64,000 nucleotides of DNA, from assembly GCA_947184155.2 (NCBI GenBank), contig CAMXCT020006334.1:871080-935079 (forward strand), read 5' to 3'. The notes under the pieces were generated by a model, which was given only the letters and a program-made list of their open reading frames with translations, had not been told where the DNA came from and did no database searches. The translations under genes and the position numbers were made by a program. The first letter of the stretch is position 1. Every line of letters starts with the position of its first letter. Of the stretch, positions 42,857 through 52,800 are shown one piece after another. The DNA is from Cladocopium goreaui (lineage: Eukaryota; Sar; Dinophyceae; Suessiales; Symbiodiniaceae).

Positions 42857-45800
42857 GTATGTATTTATGTAATGTATTTATGTAATGTAATGTAATGTAA
42901 TGTAATGTATTTATGTATGTATGTATGCATGCATGCATGTATGTATGAATGTAGGAATGATTATGTAGGAATGATTATGTAGGAATGATTATGTAGGAAT
43001 GATTATGTATGTATGATTATGCAGGAATGATTATGTAGGAATGATTATGTATGTATGATTATGTATGTATGATTATGTATGTATGATTATGTATGTATGA
43101 TTATGTATGTATGATTATGTATGTATGATGCATGCATACATGCATGTATGTATGAAAATGGTGGTAGCACATGGCGGGGTAGATGCCATGGGAATAGCCT
43201 CCTGTCTTTTTCAAACAATTTTGATCCCAAAATCATCCACAATTGCTATTTTTTATTGGGAACTACAAACATGTTCTGATTTGTTTAAGGCTACCCGAAT
43301 TTGGAAAAACACCCAGACATTAGTGATATGATGATGTCATAGGATATCTGTCTGGCCTCTCGTCTCCCCACCAAAAAAAAGGTATATATTACCACAAGCG
43401 CCCCAAACTCGGTGGGTCGGACGAAACATCGGAAGTTCTGCCAGATTGGCTCCAGCATGTTCCAAAAATGTGGGGGTTTGGAGGTTCCCGTTGGCAGCCA
43501 ATTGGCCAAGGAATTTGGTACCAGTGACCCCCCACAAAGGTGGTGACCGTTGAATGTCCCCCAGTGGGTTTATGGCGTAGAAAAAGCACCAAGACATACC
43601 ACGACTATAACCAGTTGAAAGCTTCTTAACCAGCTATCATTGGAATCACCTGAGCTCTCCCGCTTTTGAGCTCATTGCTCTGGCGCGCTTCGATCAACTG
43701 AAAAAAGATGTGGTATTCCTGGCGGGAACCCCCTTGTTGAAGCTGGTCGGCGATCTCCCTACATTGATCCATGATCAAGCCCATAGGAACTACATGGAAC
43801 TACCATATTGGGGGGCTGACAGCGGCTGAATATCCATAAATGCCAGCGATTTTCGGATGAAAACCCAGAGGCTTCCATGGCTTGTAACCCTTAGCCACCT
43901 CTCTTTGCTCCCTTGACTGCAAACTCGCGTCAGCTCCAGCAAATAGTCCGTCACCTCTGCGGCTTTGAAGGATGGCTTGAAGATGCAACATTGTTCATAC
44001 AAACAAACATAGATGTGTCAAACCATGTGCTTCCACCTGGCTGGGAACATGTATCCCCATCTATACATATCTATACCATTCTGTACCCCCCACTGCGGTC
44101 CACACTGTGCAACTTTGAATGGTCAGAGATGGAGAAACAGTCATCTGCAACCTGCAGGTTGCGGGGGTTTCCAACCCCAAAGCATCATTGAGTCGTCAGA
44201 CTGGGCCCACCAGCCATGTGGTGCACCCAAATGGTGCTTCAATGGGCCATATATCTGTGATTTCCATTGGATGGGAATCAGTTTGGAACCTCCAAACTGA
44301 CTATCATCTATCATCACAACGGCCATGGAAATGAAGAAGGCAAAGGTGTTGAAACCATTTAAAACCCACCTGTTTCAGCCTGAAATTGCTTCAGATTTCT
44401 GGCCTGTGAATCGGATTGGGCTCAAAGGACTGACTCCCAATAAGTGGAGGTTTCCCAAAATAAGGGTACCCCCAAATCATCCATTTATAGATGGCTTTTC
44501 CATTCTGAACCATCCAGCTATTGGGGATGATTTCAAAAACGCGAAAATGACCCCAAAAAATGGCGGGTCCCTTTTTTGAGGACGCCCAAAAGGTGACCCA
44601 CTGCGAGTCCCGCACCACTTCCCAAAACGTGAGGAGTTGTTGTTCCTGACCTTGGCGGATCCCTGGATCTGCATGATCCAAATTGATCAAATCTGGCCGC
44701 CCCGGCCCCAAAAAATCCATGGAGTCATGGAGCCACAAGTACTGGCGATGCCCAAGCGACGGTCATAGCATTTCCGAAGGATTCAAGCACCGGATTCGTT
44801 TGCATGATCTTGTCCTTCCAGGCATTGGAGGGATCCACGGGAAAGTTGATGCAAAAAAACATGTCTTTCGCCAGCAAAGAATGGGGTGTACTGTTTTTTT
44901 ACCAATGCAATGATCCAAACAACCAAGGGCTAAAACATTGTCAAACCCATCTTCAAACCCTGTCAAGCCCAAGTTGTGAGCCATCTACGGGTTCATCTCT
45001 CTTTGGGGAAACGGATGCTTCGTCAAACTGGGCCTAGCAAGGACACCGCTACTTACTACACAAGAAAGAAATAGAAAGAACATAGATGTTGTCATAGAGG
45101 ACACCCATGTTGTTCGTAGGAATGGATGACTTTCGGTATGGTCTGTGCTTTTGAAATCGCCAATTGGCTGAAATCAGAACGTAGAGTATCTTTTACAGCG
45201 AACCTAAAGAAATGGGTCCAAAAGTCCAAAATCAAGTTGAAGTTCCCAACCTTTAGATACCTTTAGTTCATTTGTGTGCTTTTGTTTGCTTCGTGGTGAT
45301 CTCACGGCAGATCACGCAACGGGGCCTGAATGCCTGGGCCAGAGTCGCCTCCGCTAAAGGCCTAGCGAAACTGGTCGTCGGAGTTCCACTGTTCATTGTC
45401 ATCATCATTGTCATCTTGTTCACCATGTTCATCATTGTCGTCTTCATCGTCTGCATCATCTTTATCATCTTTATCAAGATCATCAAAATCATCAAGATCA
45501 CCAAGATCATCAGCATCAAAATCAACATCAAGAAGGGTTTTCATCATGGACTTGGATTTGTCTGTACATTCAGGAGAGAAAGCCCAACATATCCAACAGA
45601 TGTTCTTATCAGCATGTTCTCCGCGATGCCATCAGCCTGGCTGGTTCAATCGTTCAACCCACCTCAGAGATAAAGGACAGAACCAACTTGGTGGACTCCG
45701 TCTTGCCTGGATGTGAACCAAGCATAGTGGGGATACACTTCGGATCGCTTCGGATATCTTCGGATACCTTCGGGGGATACACTCCCGATATACAACAGGA

Positions 45801-48800
45801 GATTGGTGTTGCCCCAATACATGGACATCCAATAGAGGGCTGTTACCATGGGTTTGGAGTCTTCCTATAATTTTCAGACAAACCCACATGAAAGTAGCTT
45901 GAATGTTTGGGGCTCGAAACTTACACGTTAAAGATGGCTCTCTCACAGGTAACTTCAAAACACCCAACTTTGACAGGTGACAGCACCTGTTAATCTGTCC
46001 CATGACTATCAACAATGTCTTGCTGGGTAAAAATACGTAAAAATACAGGAGCCGGTGCGTGGTATACCATTTACTATCATTTACCTAGAAATGTGGGAAA
46101 AAAAAATGGTGGTGACCCCCCTCTCTTGATCACTCAACCAGTGGGAGAATCTGACACAGATCTCGCCCACCTGCACCCGACTCGCCACTGATCAGCACGG
46201 CCTGCGGTTCATAGGAGGGACCTATCCATCTTCACCCCAAGATGTTTCTTCAGCGGAAATGATCTTCAAACAGACTTGGGGCTGGGAGATGATGGCCGTG
46301 GTTTCAGGGTGAATCAACAATCGGTCATGGGACGATCAGGATCAACCAGGGCACCTGGTTCTTTCCATCTCCTCCTAGGTGAAACACCGCGTCTTGACGC
46401 ATTGATATTGGTGACCTACATGGGACTTACACACCATTTTGATCCATTTTGGGTCACCTCAACCTCAAAATCCGGAATCTCTATATCTACCCTCCAGTAG
46501 ATATATCGAAACCATGGTTTCCCCGAAAAATGAACGAAGAGGATCTACATGTCGGGTGGTGTTTCATGGTTTTCCCATGTTTTTCCAAACGTTTACATGT
46601 GACATGTGGTGATCTCCCTGTCAAAAAGGAGTCTTGAAAGGGCACGTGCAGCTCTGGTGGATTCAAAATCAATGGGGTAACCTTTTCACCATTGGGAAGC
46701 CATGGGAAACCTATTAAGAAGACCTAATGGATCTAGTTTGACCATTTTCGGGTATCCTTAGGAAAGCCCCCATTGATGTTGATCCACCCAGTGATCAAAC
46801 AACCATTTTGTCCAGGAAAAATCATCATTTGTTCCAGATAAATCGCTGTGTCAAACCTAATGCCTAACTAGCTGGAACCAGTTTCTCCACCGAAATTTGC
46901 ATGCCAGGGGTCTTCTCAGCCCATTCACGGCATCCAGCCCAACGGCATATCTCAGTGGCGGCTGTACCCTCCAAGATTTGGTCTGTCTCAAGAACTGGTT
47001 CAGGAGGCATTTTCAAGTCGACCCTGATACTTGATGTTTAAAAAATGGTATATAGAAGATTCATAAAACGTACAAATACACTGGGTTTCTGATACAGTAG
47101 AAGTTCTCTGCAACCAATCCATTGATCTTGGGAACTGAAGCTACTGGTGTCCAGCTGCCTCTAGCTGTTTTTCTCAGCTGCTGACATATGGGGTGGCAAT
47201 TCCTCAGCAGAATGTGTGGTTTTAAAACCTGGTCCCATGTCTGAAATGTGTGGCTCTTTCCGTTGCAATATGTCCGGACTTCACTCTTGACCTATCAACA
47301 TGCTTCAAAACCCGCAACATCATCCTTTTATGCGGGTTGGTTGATAGGAATTCCCAGTCATGGATTGTGATAATCCCTAATTAACATGGATAATATAACA
47401 TGGTATAACCATGTACAACCCTTATAATTCATCCATCAACATGTTTTTTTCACGCAGAGGCATCACGTCTCAGGACGTCTCGAAATCAGAGGTCTCGTCC
47501 TAAGGCTGCAACCATCGAGTCGGGGGAAGACCTGACGTGCCGGCGGACTTCATCTTGTGTAATCCCATGCCCCGCAGCGTGGCCCTAGCTTTTTTCGGAA
47601 GTAGCCTCTGGTAAACTAACATAGCCTAGCTATAGAAAAGGGCCCTTTATAGTTGATTTACCTATTAAAATAGTGATTGTCCATAGCTATGTTAGTTTAC
47701 CAGAGGGTAATTGATACATAACCACTAGAAGGTAAACTTTGTGCAGAACAGTTGCGGCTTGGCAACCAAACAATTGATTATTACATATTATTACCATCCC
47801 CCCCGGATATGAAACATCCCCATTATAGATTCTATGGTCCCAAATATGTGTACATAAATCACATTGTAAATCCCTACTAAAACATGGTTTCTAGGGGCAG
47901 TGTTTTATATCAGGGGGATAGAATTACTTGTGGAAACCTGGAAACTCTTTTCAGATCAGATCAACATAGATCAACAATGTCTGATTTGTCGGAGATCCAA
48001 TCACCAGTTGGCATAGTCTCCAGCATTTCATACGCTGGGCTGACACACTTGTACCTTTGCAAATACTGCGCGCCATAGATGGGCCTCAGAACTCGGGACC
48101 CAGAATTTATAGGCCAAGAGTCGGGACCCACACAGCAAATGTTGGAAGATGTTGGAAGGCACCAACTTGGCTTATCTTGGCTCAAATTGCATCTCCTGTG
48201 CTGTTTTGCTGACATTTCTCCCATTACTCCCATTTACCCAGCTTCTTGTGCCCAGGTCCCTGGGGTTCTCACAGATTCTGGAAGGGATTGACAGCAATCA
48301 ATATCCTTGCCACGCGAGAGTACACCTGAATGGGTCGAGCGCAGGGGAAACCATGGGAAGCCAATAGCTTTGGGCTTCCTTGCTTGTGGCACATGCCAAT
48401 ACGCGGTGTTGTGTATGCTGCAACCATCAATAGCAGTAGTATATGCCGCAATTGCGTCTTCTATCCTCTGCAAATGCAGCAGAGAAACTTCCTAACAGAA
48501 AATCTACTGGAAGACCTGGCAATCACAGCGGAATCCTGTTCAGCTTGCACAGCATGTTCTGCAAGACGTTTCCAACGGGTGCACCATCTGAACAACAGGA
48601 AATCCGAAGGCGAGTTGGTTTTGTTCCTGTTTGGATTGCTCTTCACCACTGGCTCCTGCCTGCTGCTTCCCATACCGCACTCGAACGGTGTGGAGCAACG
48701 CAGCCTTGTCAACTCGCTGCCAACAGTCACCATGGCTATGATGTACTGTGATGTGTTATGACGTACTGGGTGCATGTTGCCACTGGCACCTATTGGCACC

Positions 48801-50397
48801 TCATGTTTGGCCTCTTCGAACCCCAATCTGCTACAAGCTGCACCTTGTTCACCTCTTCCAGTGTGCAAATGTCATCCACCCCTGCCAGGGTTCTTTGACC
48901 CGCCGATTTCTACTTGCTGGTTGATAGAGGTTCCCAACGTGGATTGCAATAATCTCCATTAAACATCATTACACTACCCAGTAGAACTCTCTATTACAAT
49001 CAATCACCAGGGGTTTGGGTCACTGCTCATTTAAGCATCATGGAATCATGGTCAGAATAGAAAGATGTGGTTGCCTAAAGTGTTTTCCGGATCCAAGACC
49101 TGTGAGCTGGCGGCATCACAATGCATCGCATTAAACACCCCCATTCTATGGTCGCAAACGTCACGATTTCATCGCCTTTTACCATGATGACTCTGGGGGG
49201 GATGTTAAATACTAGGGGGATAGGATTAGGATGTGGTAAATCCTGCAAGAGTCTCAGCACTCCGCCTAGAAGTTGAGCATCGAAAACCTGCGCAAAGCGG
49301 CCAGGCCAGGAGTTTGGGGCAAGCCCCATGGCCCTATGATTTCCGATGATTTACGATCAATTACTGGCTTCCCAACCGCATTTTTTGAAGCCATTTACGA
49401 ATCAATCTCTATTCGTCAGATTTCACAATGAATGTATCTATTCGTCAGATTTCACTATGAATGCATTTATAAACCAAGAAATATTCCATAATCTATTCAC
49501 TAATCATTCCTCATTTCTCGCATCTGAAGCTGAAGCAGCAGCACATTCGCCACATCAACCTGGCGTTGGCACCTTGGGCAGCTCCGGTAACTTGCTGGCT
49601 GGAAGCTTTATCACCTCATCGGCCTCATCCTTGAAGGTCACTTCCGCATCTCCCAGGTTTTGAAGCCTCGGAAAGTTCGCTGATTGGACTCGCTGTCCGA
49701 AATCAGAATTTGGCATGATTACCCCCAAATAAATGCCAACCCAACAAAATGATGAACAATACTGAACTGAAGAGAGACTCATGTAGATGAGGAGCCATTT
49801 GTGACATGGTGACAATGGCCGAAAAAGCTCGGAAATCAACTAAATCAACTTTGAAATATATCAAAGTCATCCAAAGATCCAGGGGCTCGGCTGGCACGGA
49901 GCAAAAGCGTGCTGCGGATGTGGAACCTTGCAGCGAAGCTGCGCGACCCGTCTGTTAAGGATACCATAGGATAGCTATTTTTAGCAGATCTCATATTGCG
50001 ACTTGATGACAATGGCCATCAATGGTCACCAAACTAATCAGATGATTTTGGGGGTATCCTATTTTTTGGCCATGTTATACATGTATGGACAGTAAATGGT
50101 TGTAACATGCTGGAGCGGTTTTTTCCATGTCGTTTTACGCAGGGTGATCCAGATTGGTGCTTGGAATTCCTGCGATTCCCATTGGCCCACGAAGCTTAAA
50201 TGGATTTATTCGAAGATATCTTCGTGTCCCAAATTCTCCTCCCAACAATGGACAATGGATGTAAAATATTCGTTTTGCGAATCTCACACATTTTTTGGAG
50301 GCAAAGGCACCCAATAGCGCTCCATGGGCTTTGGCAGTTGCGAGCTCCAAGCTCCTGTGCGCACCAAACCCTTGCGCGGTTTCCCATAGAATGTTCC
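38860..50397 (-). CDS. Myosin heavy chain, motor domain (multi-exon gene)
   Basis: Minus-strand exons spell an ordered myosin motor. Order: SH3-like N-terminus (50.3 and 49.6 kb), LLHTVRVRY (48.7), ILIAVNPF (48.3), PIYGAQYLQR (48.1), GESGAG|KTE P-loop (46.2/45.7), acidic insert (45.5), NPVLESFGNAMT (44.8), VRNNNSSRFGK switch I (44.6), YLLEL-TRV (43.9), QEYHIFFQL (43.7), DYAYLRG (42.2), GIDD (42.1), ILLMGNVDF (41.7) and VLGVELE (40.7). Many junctions keep phase exactly. Introns carry MITE families 1-3, and one is GC-AG. Myosins use ATP to move on actin. The class is not determined. The 3' motor third (relay, SH helix, converter), IQ motifs and tail were not found before the 37.75-kb boundary, so the gene may be truncated, interrupted, or continue unrecognised. 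Confidence 0.85.
39652..39725 (-). CDS. Myosin exon (TAAQARATADAVARL)
   Basis: After GACCAG|G, one frame reads KDVTAKPRTAAQARATADAV then ARL before a GC donor. It resembles the motor segment xxVxxPLxxxQAxxxRDALAKxLY. The phase from the 40153 exon does not fit directly, so an exon between is missing or the frame is wrong. Confidence 0.45.
39854..39987. repeat. MITE family 2, copy 2
   Basis: Ends GGCTGTGTCTGAAAATTGG and CATTTTCAGACAAGCCC are inverted repeats. About 134 bp. Confidence 0.8.
40153..40188 (-). CDS. Myosin exon (ALKQAVLTRLLK)
   Basis: 36 nt between TTTTGAG|G and AAA|GTGGGC, 12 codons. Follows the VLGVELE exon in phase 0 to give VLGVELE-ALKQAVLTRLLK, the myosin LLGVDxxxLxxALxxR helix. 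Confidence 0.7.
40457..40557. repeat. MITE family 1, copy 5
   Basis: TACCCTCTGGTAATTTAGCT ... TGTTTACCAGAGGGTA, 101 bp, inside a myosin intron. Confidence 0.92.
40647..40700 (-). CDS. Myosin exon (SAQASKVLGVELE)
   Basis: 54 nt. Reads SAQASKVLGVELE at its 3' end and uses a GC donor (GAG|GCAATG), which dinoflagellate introns allow. Confidence 0.7.
40795..40893. repeat. MITE related to family 1
   Basis: TACCCCAGGGTAAACTAACA ... TGCTAGTTTGCTGAAGAGTA. Same architecture as family 1, diverged sequence. Confidence 0.6.
40900..41110. repeat. TA microsatellite and poly-T/A tract
   Basis: TATATA arrays, then T10 A10 at 41040-41060. Confidence 0.9.
41260..41313 (-). CDS. Myosin exon (EGEAAKLTDESDAAPIKK)
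   Basis: 54 nt between TTACAG|G and a GC donor (AAG|GCCAGG). Fits between ILLMGNVDFKE and SAQASKVLGVELE. Confidence 0.65.
41720..41773 (-). CDS. Myosin exon (VFSIVTGILLMGNVDFKE)
   Basis: 54 nt between AACAG|G and GAG|GTGCGG. Reads VFSIVTGILLMGNVDFKE, the myosin helix VFxIVAxILHLGNxxF. Confidence 0.85.
42046..42144 (-). CDS. Myosin exon (GIDDSRFF)
   Basis: 99 nt, 33 codons, between TTGCCAG|G and GAA|GTCTTT. Reads APGIDDSRFFEELKEAFQGP then MAQTGIKNAAGFE, the conserved xGxDDxxxFxxxxxAxxxxG segment before the LGNVxF helix. Confidence 0.85.
42208..42240 (-). CDS. Myosin micro-exon (DYAYLRGCLPK)
   Basis: 33 nt between TGCAG|G and AAG|GTCGGA, the myosin FxYLxxxxC segment. In phase with the GIDD exon. 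Confidence 0.8.
42595..43160. repeat. TATG/TCTG microsatellite
   Basis: (TATG)n, a pure (TCTG)n block at 42809-42855, then ATGTAGGAATGATT and TATGTATGATTATG units. Confidence 0.95.
43330..43600 (-). CDS. Possible exon in a myosin intron, unresolved
   Basis: Several frames are partly open, e.g. HAGANLAELPMFRPTHRVWG and FWNMLEPIWQNFRCFVRPTE. Neither matches the myosin core, and the segment could be a loop insert or non-coding. Confidence 0.2.
43650..43732 (-). CDS. Myosin exon (QEYHIFFQL)
   Basis: 83 nt between CAACAAG|G and CTCAG|GTGATT. Reads GSRQEYHIFFQLIEARQSNE and on to SGRAQ, the myosin GERNYHIFYQLLAG motif. Joins the 43918 exon in phase. Confidence 0.88.
43918..43954 (-). CDS. Myosin micro-exon (VTDYLLELTRVC)
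   Basis: 37 nt between GCAGAG|G and TTTGCA|GTCAAG, giving VTDYLLELTRVC, the myosin IxxYLLEKSRV motif. Confidence 0.88.
44065..44150 (-). CDS. Myosin exon (SKLHSVDRSGGYRM)
   Basis: Reads HSKLHSVDRSGGYRM before GT (ATG|GTATAG). It fits the strand after switch I (xLHFDxSGxI) and joins VTDYLLEL in phase 0. The 5' boundary is uncertain. Confidence 0.6.
44620..44650 (-). CDS. Myosin exon, switch I (VRNNNSSRFGK)
   Basis: Starts after CCGCCAAG|G and reads VRNNNSSRFGK, a textbook switch I (NxNSSRFGK) that senses ATP gamma-phosphate. The donor is not settled. Confidence 0.9.
44761..44814 (-). CDS. Myosin exon (NPVLESFGNAMT)
   Basis: 54 nt between TGGAAG|G and ACC|GTCGCT. Reads DKIMQTNPVLESFGNAMT, then joins VRNNNSSRFGK. 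Myosin consensus is NPxLEAFGNAKTxRNxNSSRFGK; Met replaces Lys. Confidence 0.9.
44959..45027 (-). CDS. Myosin exon, loop 1 region
   Basis: 69 nt, 23 codons, between GGCCCAG and AGG|GTTTGA. Reads FDEASVSPKRDEPVDGSQLG then LDR, just before DKIMQTNP. A variable loop. Confidence 0.6.
45380..45550 (-). CDS. Myosin exon, Asp-rich loop 1 insert
   Basis: 171 nt (57 codons) after ATCCAAG. Reads SMMKTLLDVDFDADDLGDLD, then about 35 residues of almost pure Asp with Lys/Glu/Asn. Length is a multiple of three and it sits between FISE and FDEASV, so it would extend loop 1 at the nucleotide pocket. The donor may be GA. It could also be non-coding GAT repeat. Confidence 0.45.
45663..45706 (-). CDS. Myosin exon (KTESTKLVLSFISE)
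   Basis: 44 nt between CATCCAG|G and GAG|GTGGGT. With the 46171 exon it gives GESGAGKTESTKLVLSFISE with the codon split exactly over the intron. Confidence 0.92.
46171..46221 (-). CDS. Myosin exon, P-loop (VLISGESGAG)
   Basis: 51 nt between GGATAG|G and GCAG|GTGGGC. Reads PSYEPQAVLISGESGAG, the myosin ATP-binding P-loop (QSILISGESGAGKTE). Confidence 0.93.
46600..46655 (-). CDS. Possible myosin exon (AARALSRLL)
   Basis: After CCACCAG it reads AARALSRLLFDRE, which could be the IADxAxRxL helix before the P-loop. Short and unproven. Confidence 0.3.
46866..47010 (-). CDS. Exon of unknown origin in the myosin gene
   Basis: Reads MPPEPVLETDQILEGTAATE, then ICRWAGCREWAEKTPGMQIS and VEKLVPA. Well-formed protein sequence with an ATG at 47010, but not myosin core. 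It may be a class-specific insert or belong to another transcript. Confidence 0.4.
47602..47709. repeat. MITE family 1, copy 6
   Basis: TAGCCTCTGGTAAACTAACA ... TTAGTTTACCAGAGGGTA, 108 bp. Confidence 0.92.
47795..47931. repeat. MITE family 3, copy 2
   Basis: Inverted ends CCCCCCGGATATGAAACATC and GTGTTTTATATCAGGGGGAT; core GATTCTATGGTCCCAAATAT shared with the 12.1-kb copy. Confidence 0.7.
48055..48084 (-). CDS. Myosin micro-exon (PIYGAQYLQR)
   Basis: 30 nt between TTCTGAG|G and AAAG|GTACAA. The split codon with the 48273 exon gives NPFQNL-PIYGAQYLQR, matching NPFxxLPIYxxxxxxxY. Confidence 0.88.
48273..48305 (-). CDS. Myosin micro-exon (ILIAVNPFQNL)
   Basis: 33 nt between TGGCAAG|G and ATCT|GTGAGA. 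Reads ILIAVNPFQNL, the conserved ILIAVNPF strand. Confidence 0.9.
48672..48704 (-). CDS. Myosin exon (AALLHTVRVRY)
   Basis: After GACAAG|G it reads AALLHTVRVRY, the myosin LNEPAVLHNLRxRY motif. It may extend to the left, since the same frame stays open for about 45 more codons. Confidence 0.7.
49110..49235. repeat. MITE family 3, copy 3
   Basis: GCATTAAACACCCCCATTCT with GGGGGATGTTAAATACTAGG as the inverted partner. Core TTCTATGGTC. Confidence 0.65.
49406..49466. repeat. 29-bp tandem duplication
   Basis: TATTCGTCAGATTTCACAAT GAATG occurs twice with two mismatches. Confidence 0.9.
49573..49666 (-). CDS. Myosin N-terminal SH3-like exon
   Basis: Between TCCGAG|G and CCCAAG|GTGCCA. Reads LQNLGDAEVTFKDEADEVIK then LPASKLPELPK, which has the GDxxVxxxxxxxxxVxxPxxxLxxL pattern of the myosin N-terminal barrel. 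Confidence 0.6.
50290..50397 (-). CDS. Exon upstream of the myosin SH3-like exon
   Basis: 108 nt, 36 codons, between TTTCAG|G and AAT|GTGTGA. Reads GTFYGKPRKGLVRTGAWSSQ then LPKPMERYWVPLPPKN. YWVP could be the start of the SH3-like barrel. Start codon not located. Confidence 0.5.
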
Positions 50398-51639
50398 CTG
50401 AAAGGCAGTGATTCATGGTCTGTCGCCAACAGACCAGCAGGTCAGGGATCACCCTGGTGGATCCCCACAATCTCCTCAGAGTTCGCCGAAGTTTTCCGTG
50501 CGATGCATTGAAAAGAATGCGTTCTACGAAAGTGTCTGTAAACTGACTCTGAATGCCGGACGCTTCTCTTGAAGGCTCTGCTATTCAAATATTGAGTGCA
50601 CCAATATTCTCCTCACTTGGGAATGACTCAACCACAACATGTTGAACGAAAATCCTTTGTCTTCTTATCAGGTTCATCGGGTCACGCTGCAGCCAAAGCT
50701 GGGCCACTTTGAGCCGAGCCAAGGAAGTATCACAAGACGTCTTGGAATTCAGGTGCACATAGATACGTAGAGGTTTCTGATGGTTTATGATAGTTTATGT
50801 GCATCGTTGTGCAACTATGTGTGTTTTGTTACAGTATACGTCTGTGTGTATGCTTGTATGTATGTGTCTGTATGTGCACAAAAGTATGCGTACGTTCCAT
50901 GTGGTTGTGTAGCTTTGGGTGTATGAGCATAAACGTAAGTGCGTAGATATGCAGTCTTCAGCTTGTACAGGACCAGGTACGGCGCCCAGCGCCGTTTTTC
51001 CTCTTTTATCCCAATAAAACAAACATGGAACCACCGGAACCACTTGCCCACATTGAAAATCATAGCTATATAATGCTGTATAATCCTATATACATATGTT
51101 TTTTTTGCAGTTATGTTGATCTTACCCGGTCTACATACCGATACATACAGTGCCCATACGTGTAAGGCACCATCAGTCCATTTGATTTGCTGACCATCCT
51201 GACCATCCCCAAAAATAGATCAAAATAGGAAGATAGTTTTGTGACCTTGGATACCTTGAACAAAAAACAAGAAGGCCCAGCGTGTTTTCGACGCAGTTCT
51301 TTCCCTCCATCTCCATGGGAAGTGAATGCAGGTTCACTGACGGTGGTACAGTGTCACAGTCTCTGAAAAAACAAAAAATACGATCTAACAGGGCATATTC
51401 AAACATTGAAGAGATGCACATTGTCTGTTAAATATCTGATAATTATCGCCAGGATGTATCCCTTTGTCACCATGAGTGTTGGTAAATATCCTCAATATCA
51501 TCGTGACACAGTGGACCCTCAAGCAGCTGGTGGATACTCGGTCTCATGGTGCCTGGATCATCACAAGGTGTGATGACTTTGAACCAGCGATTTCCCTATT
51601 TCCCCGCAAAGCCTGGTGAAAAAAGACAACAAGATCTGA

Positions 51640-51897
51640 CAGCATGGCCAAAGATATGCCAGGTTTGCCATTCTCGATTTCTGCCAGGGAGAAAGAGGCT
51701 CCTGCCAAACATTCTCTCAAGAAAAAGTGATACTCGAAGTTAAACACATTGAAACAAGCATGGCTTGAGGTTGTACCCCCTTTTCGAAAAGCTCCAGACA
51801 TCTGCAGGTCATGGTTGCTGGCTCCTCCATCTGTCTCGAAGATTCCATCTGCTGCTTGGTGTATGCCTTCCAAGTCGCCGGTCTCTGACGTTGTGAT
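51640..51897 (-). CDS. Exons of an unknown protein
   Basis: About 51795-51890 reads ETGDLEGIHQAADGIFETDG then GASNHDLQM; about 51650-51730 reads CLAGASFSLAEIENGKPG. Codon-like, minus strand, family not recognised. Confidence 0.4.
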
Positions 51898-51909
51898 GGT
51901 ATCCCCATG

Positions 51910-52026
51910 TGGCTTTGTCTACAAATTGGCCACCTACGGTGGGTAGTGCTTCATGTTGTCTCATTATTTCATGGTTAATCATCATGTTCCCCATTCAATG
52001 GCCCCCCCTAGTTTTAGACAAACCCA
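51910..52026. repeat. MITE family 2, copy 3
   Basis: TGGCTTTGTCTACAAATTGG ... CTAGTTTTAGACAAACCCA, inverted ends, about 117 bp. Confidence 0.75.
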
Positions 52027-52112
52027 TATCATCCGGTAATTATCTATTCATGAGATCCACATCTTTGTTTATTGACATACCGTATACCCGTTAAACATTG
52101 AAGATAGCCAAC

Positions 52113-52209
52113 CCAGATGCCGGATGAAACTCCTGGCTTGTCCTTGGCGCGCCTCCATGAAGGTTCCCAGATCACCGCAGCGATCAACAAGATCATAGCA
52201 CTTGAGATC
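52113..52209 (-). CDS. Exon, unknown protein
   Basis: 97 nt between GCGCAG|G and CTGG|GTTGGC. Reads DLKCYDLVDRCGDLGTFMEA then RQGQARSFIRHL. Helical and charged. Confidence 0.5.
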
Positions 52210-52399
52210 CTGCGCAAAACCAGGCATACAGTACCAGAAAACTTGGGACAATTGCCATCAAAAACAAGACATGTCCCTTTTAAGGATTGGATTTTGGGGA
52301 GGTCCAAATTTTCATTCTAGCCCTATATTTCTGGAATGCCAGCTCTTTGCAGTCTACGTTTTTTTTTTATTTTGCTGCTGGAAGCTCAACCAGAAGTTT

Positions 52400-52800
52400 G
52401 AGTGTGCACCGAAAGGCACCTCGCCTATTGCATCACTCTCATCAACCGGTCGTTCGGACCGTCATGATCCATCTTCCAAAGCACTGTCACATGCACGTCT
52501 TCTACGCAGCTGTATATGTGACAGGTGCAAACGCAAACAAAATTGAAATCACCGAAGCAAGGCGATTAGCTCCGCACACCGTCTTAGCGCATATCTAAGA
52601 CATTTATTATGTGACAGAGCAAAATTAGGCAAAGACTATACACAGTAACTTAGGACCGCAACATTCAAACACACCAGGAATTCACCCAGAATTTCTCAGG
52701 GGCAACTCCGTTTTGTTGCGGTTTGGGCCGACGTTTCTTGTCACGCCGGGACCGTTGTTGGTTTCCACCGCAGCAGTCGTCACACAGTCACCTGTTTTGG
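52400..52800 (-). CDS. Possible exons, unknown protein
   Basis: Fragments TVLWKMDHDGPNDRLMRVMQ (about 52410-52490) and a basic stretch, NQQRSRRDKKRRPKPQQNG (about 52700-52790). Weak; the plus strand at 52510-52600 is also open. Confidence 0.25.
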
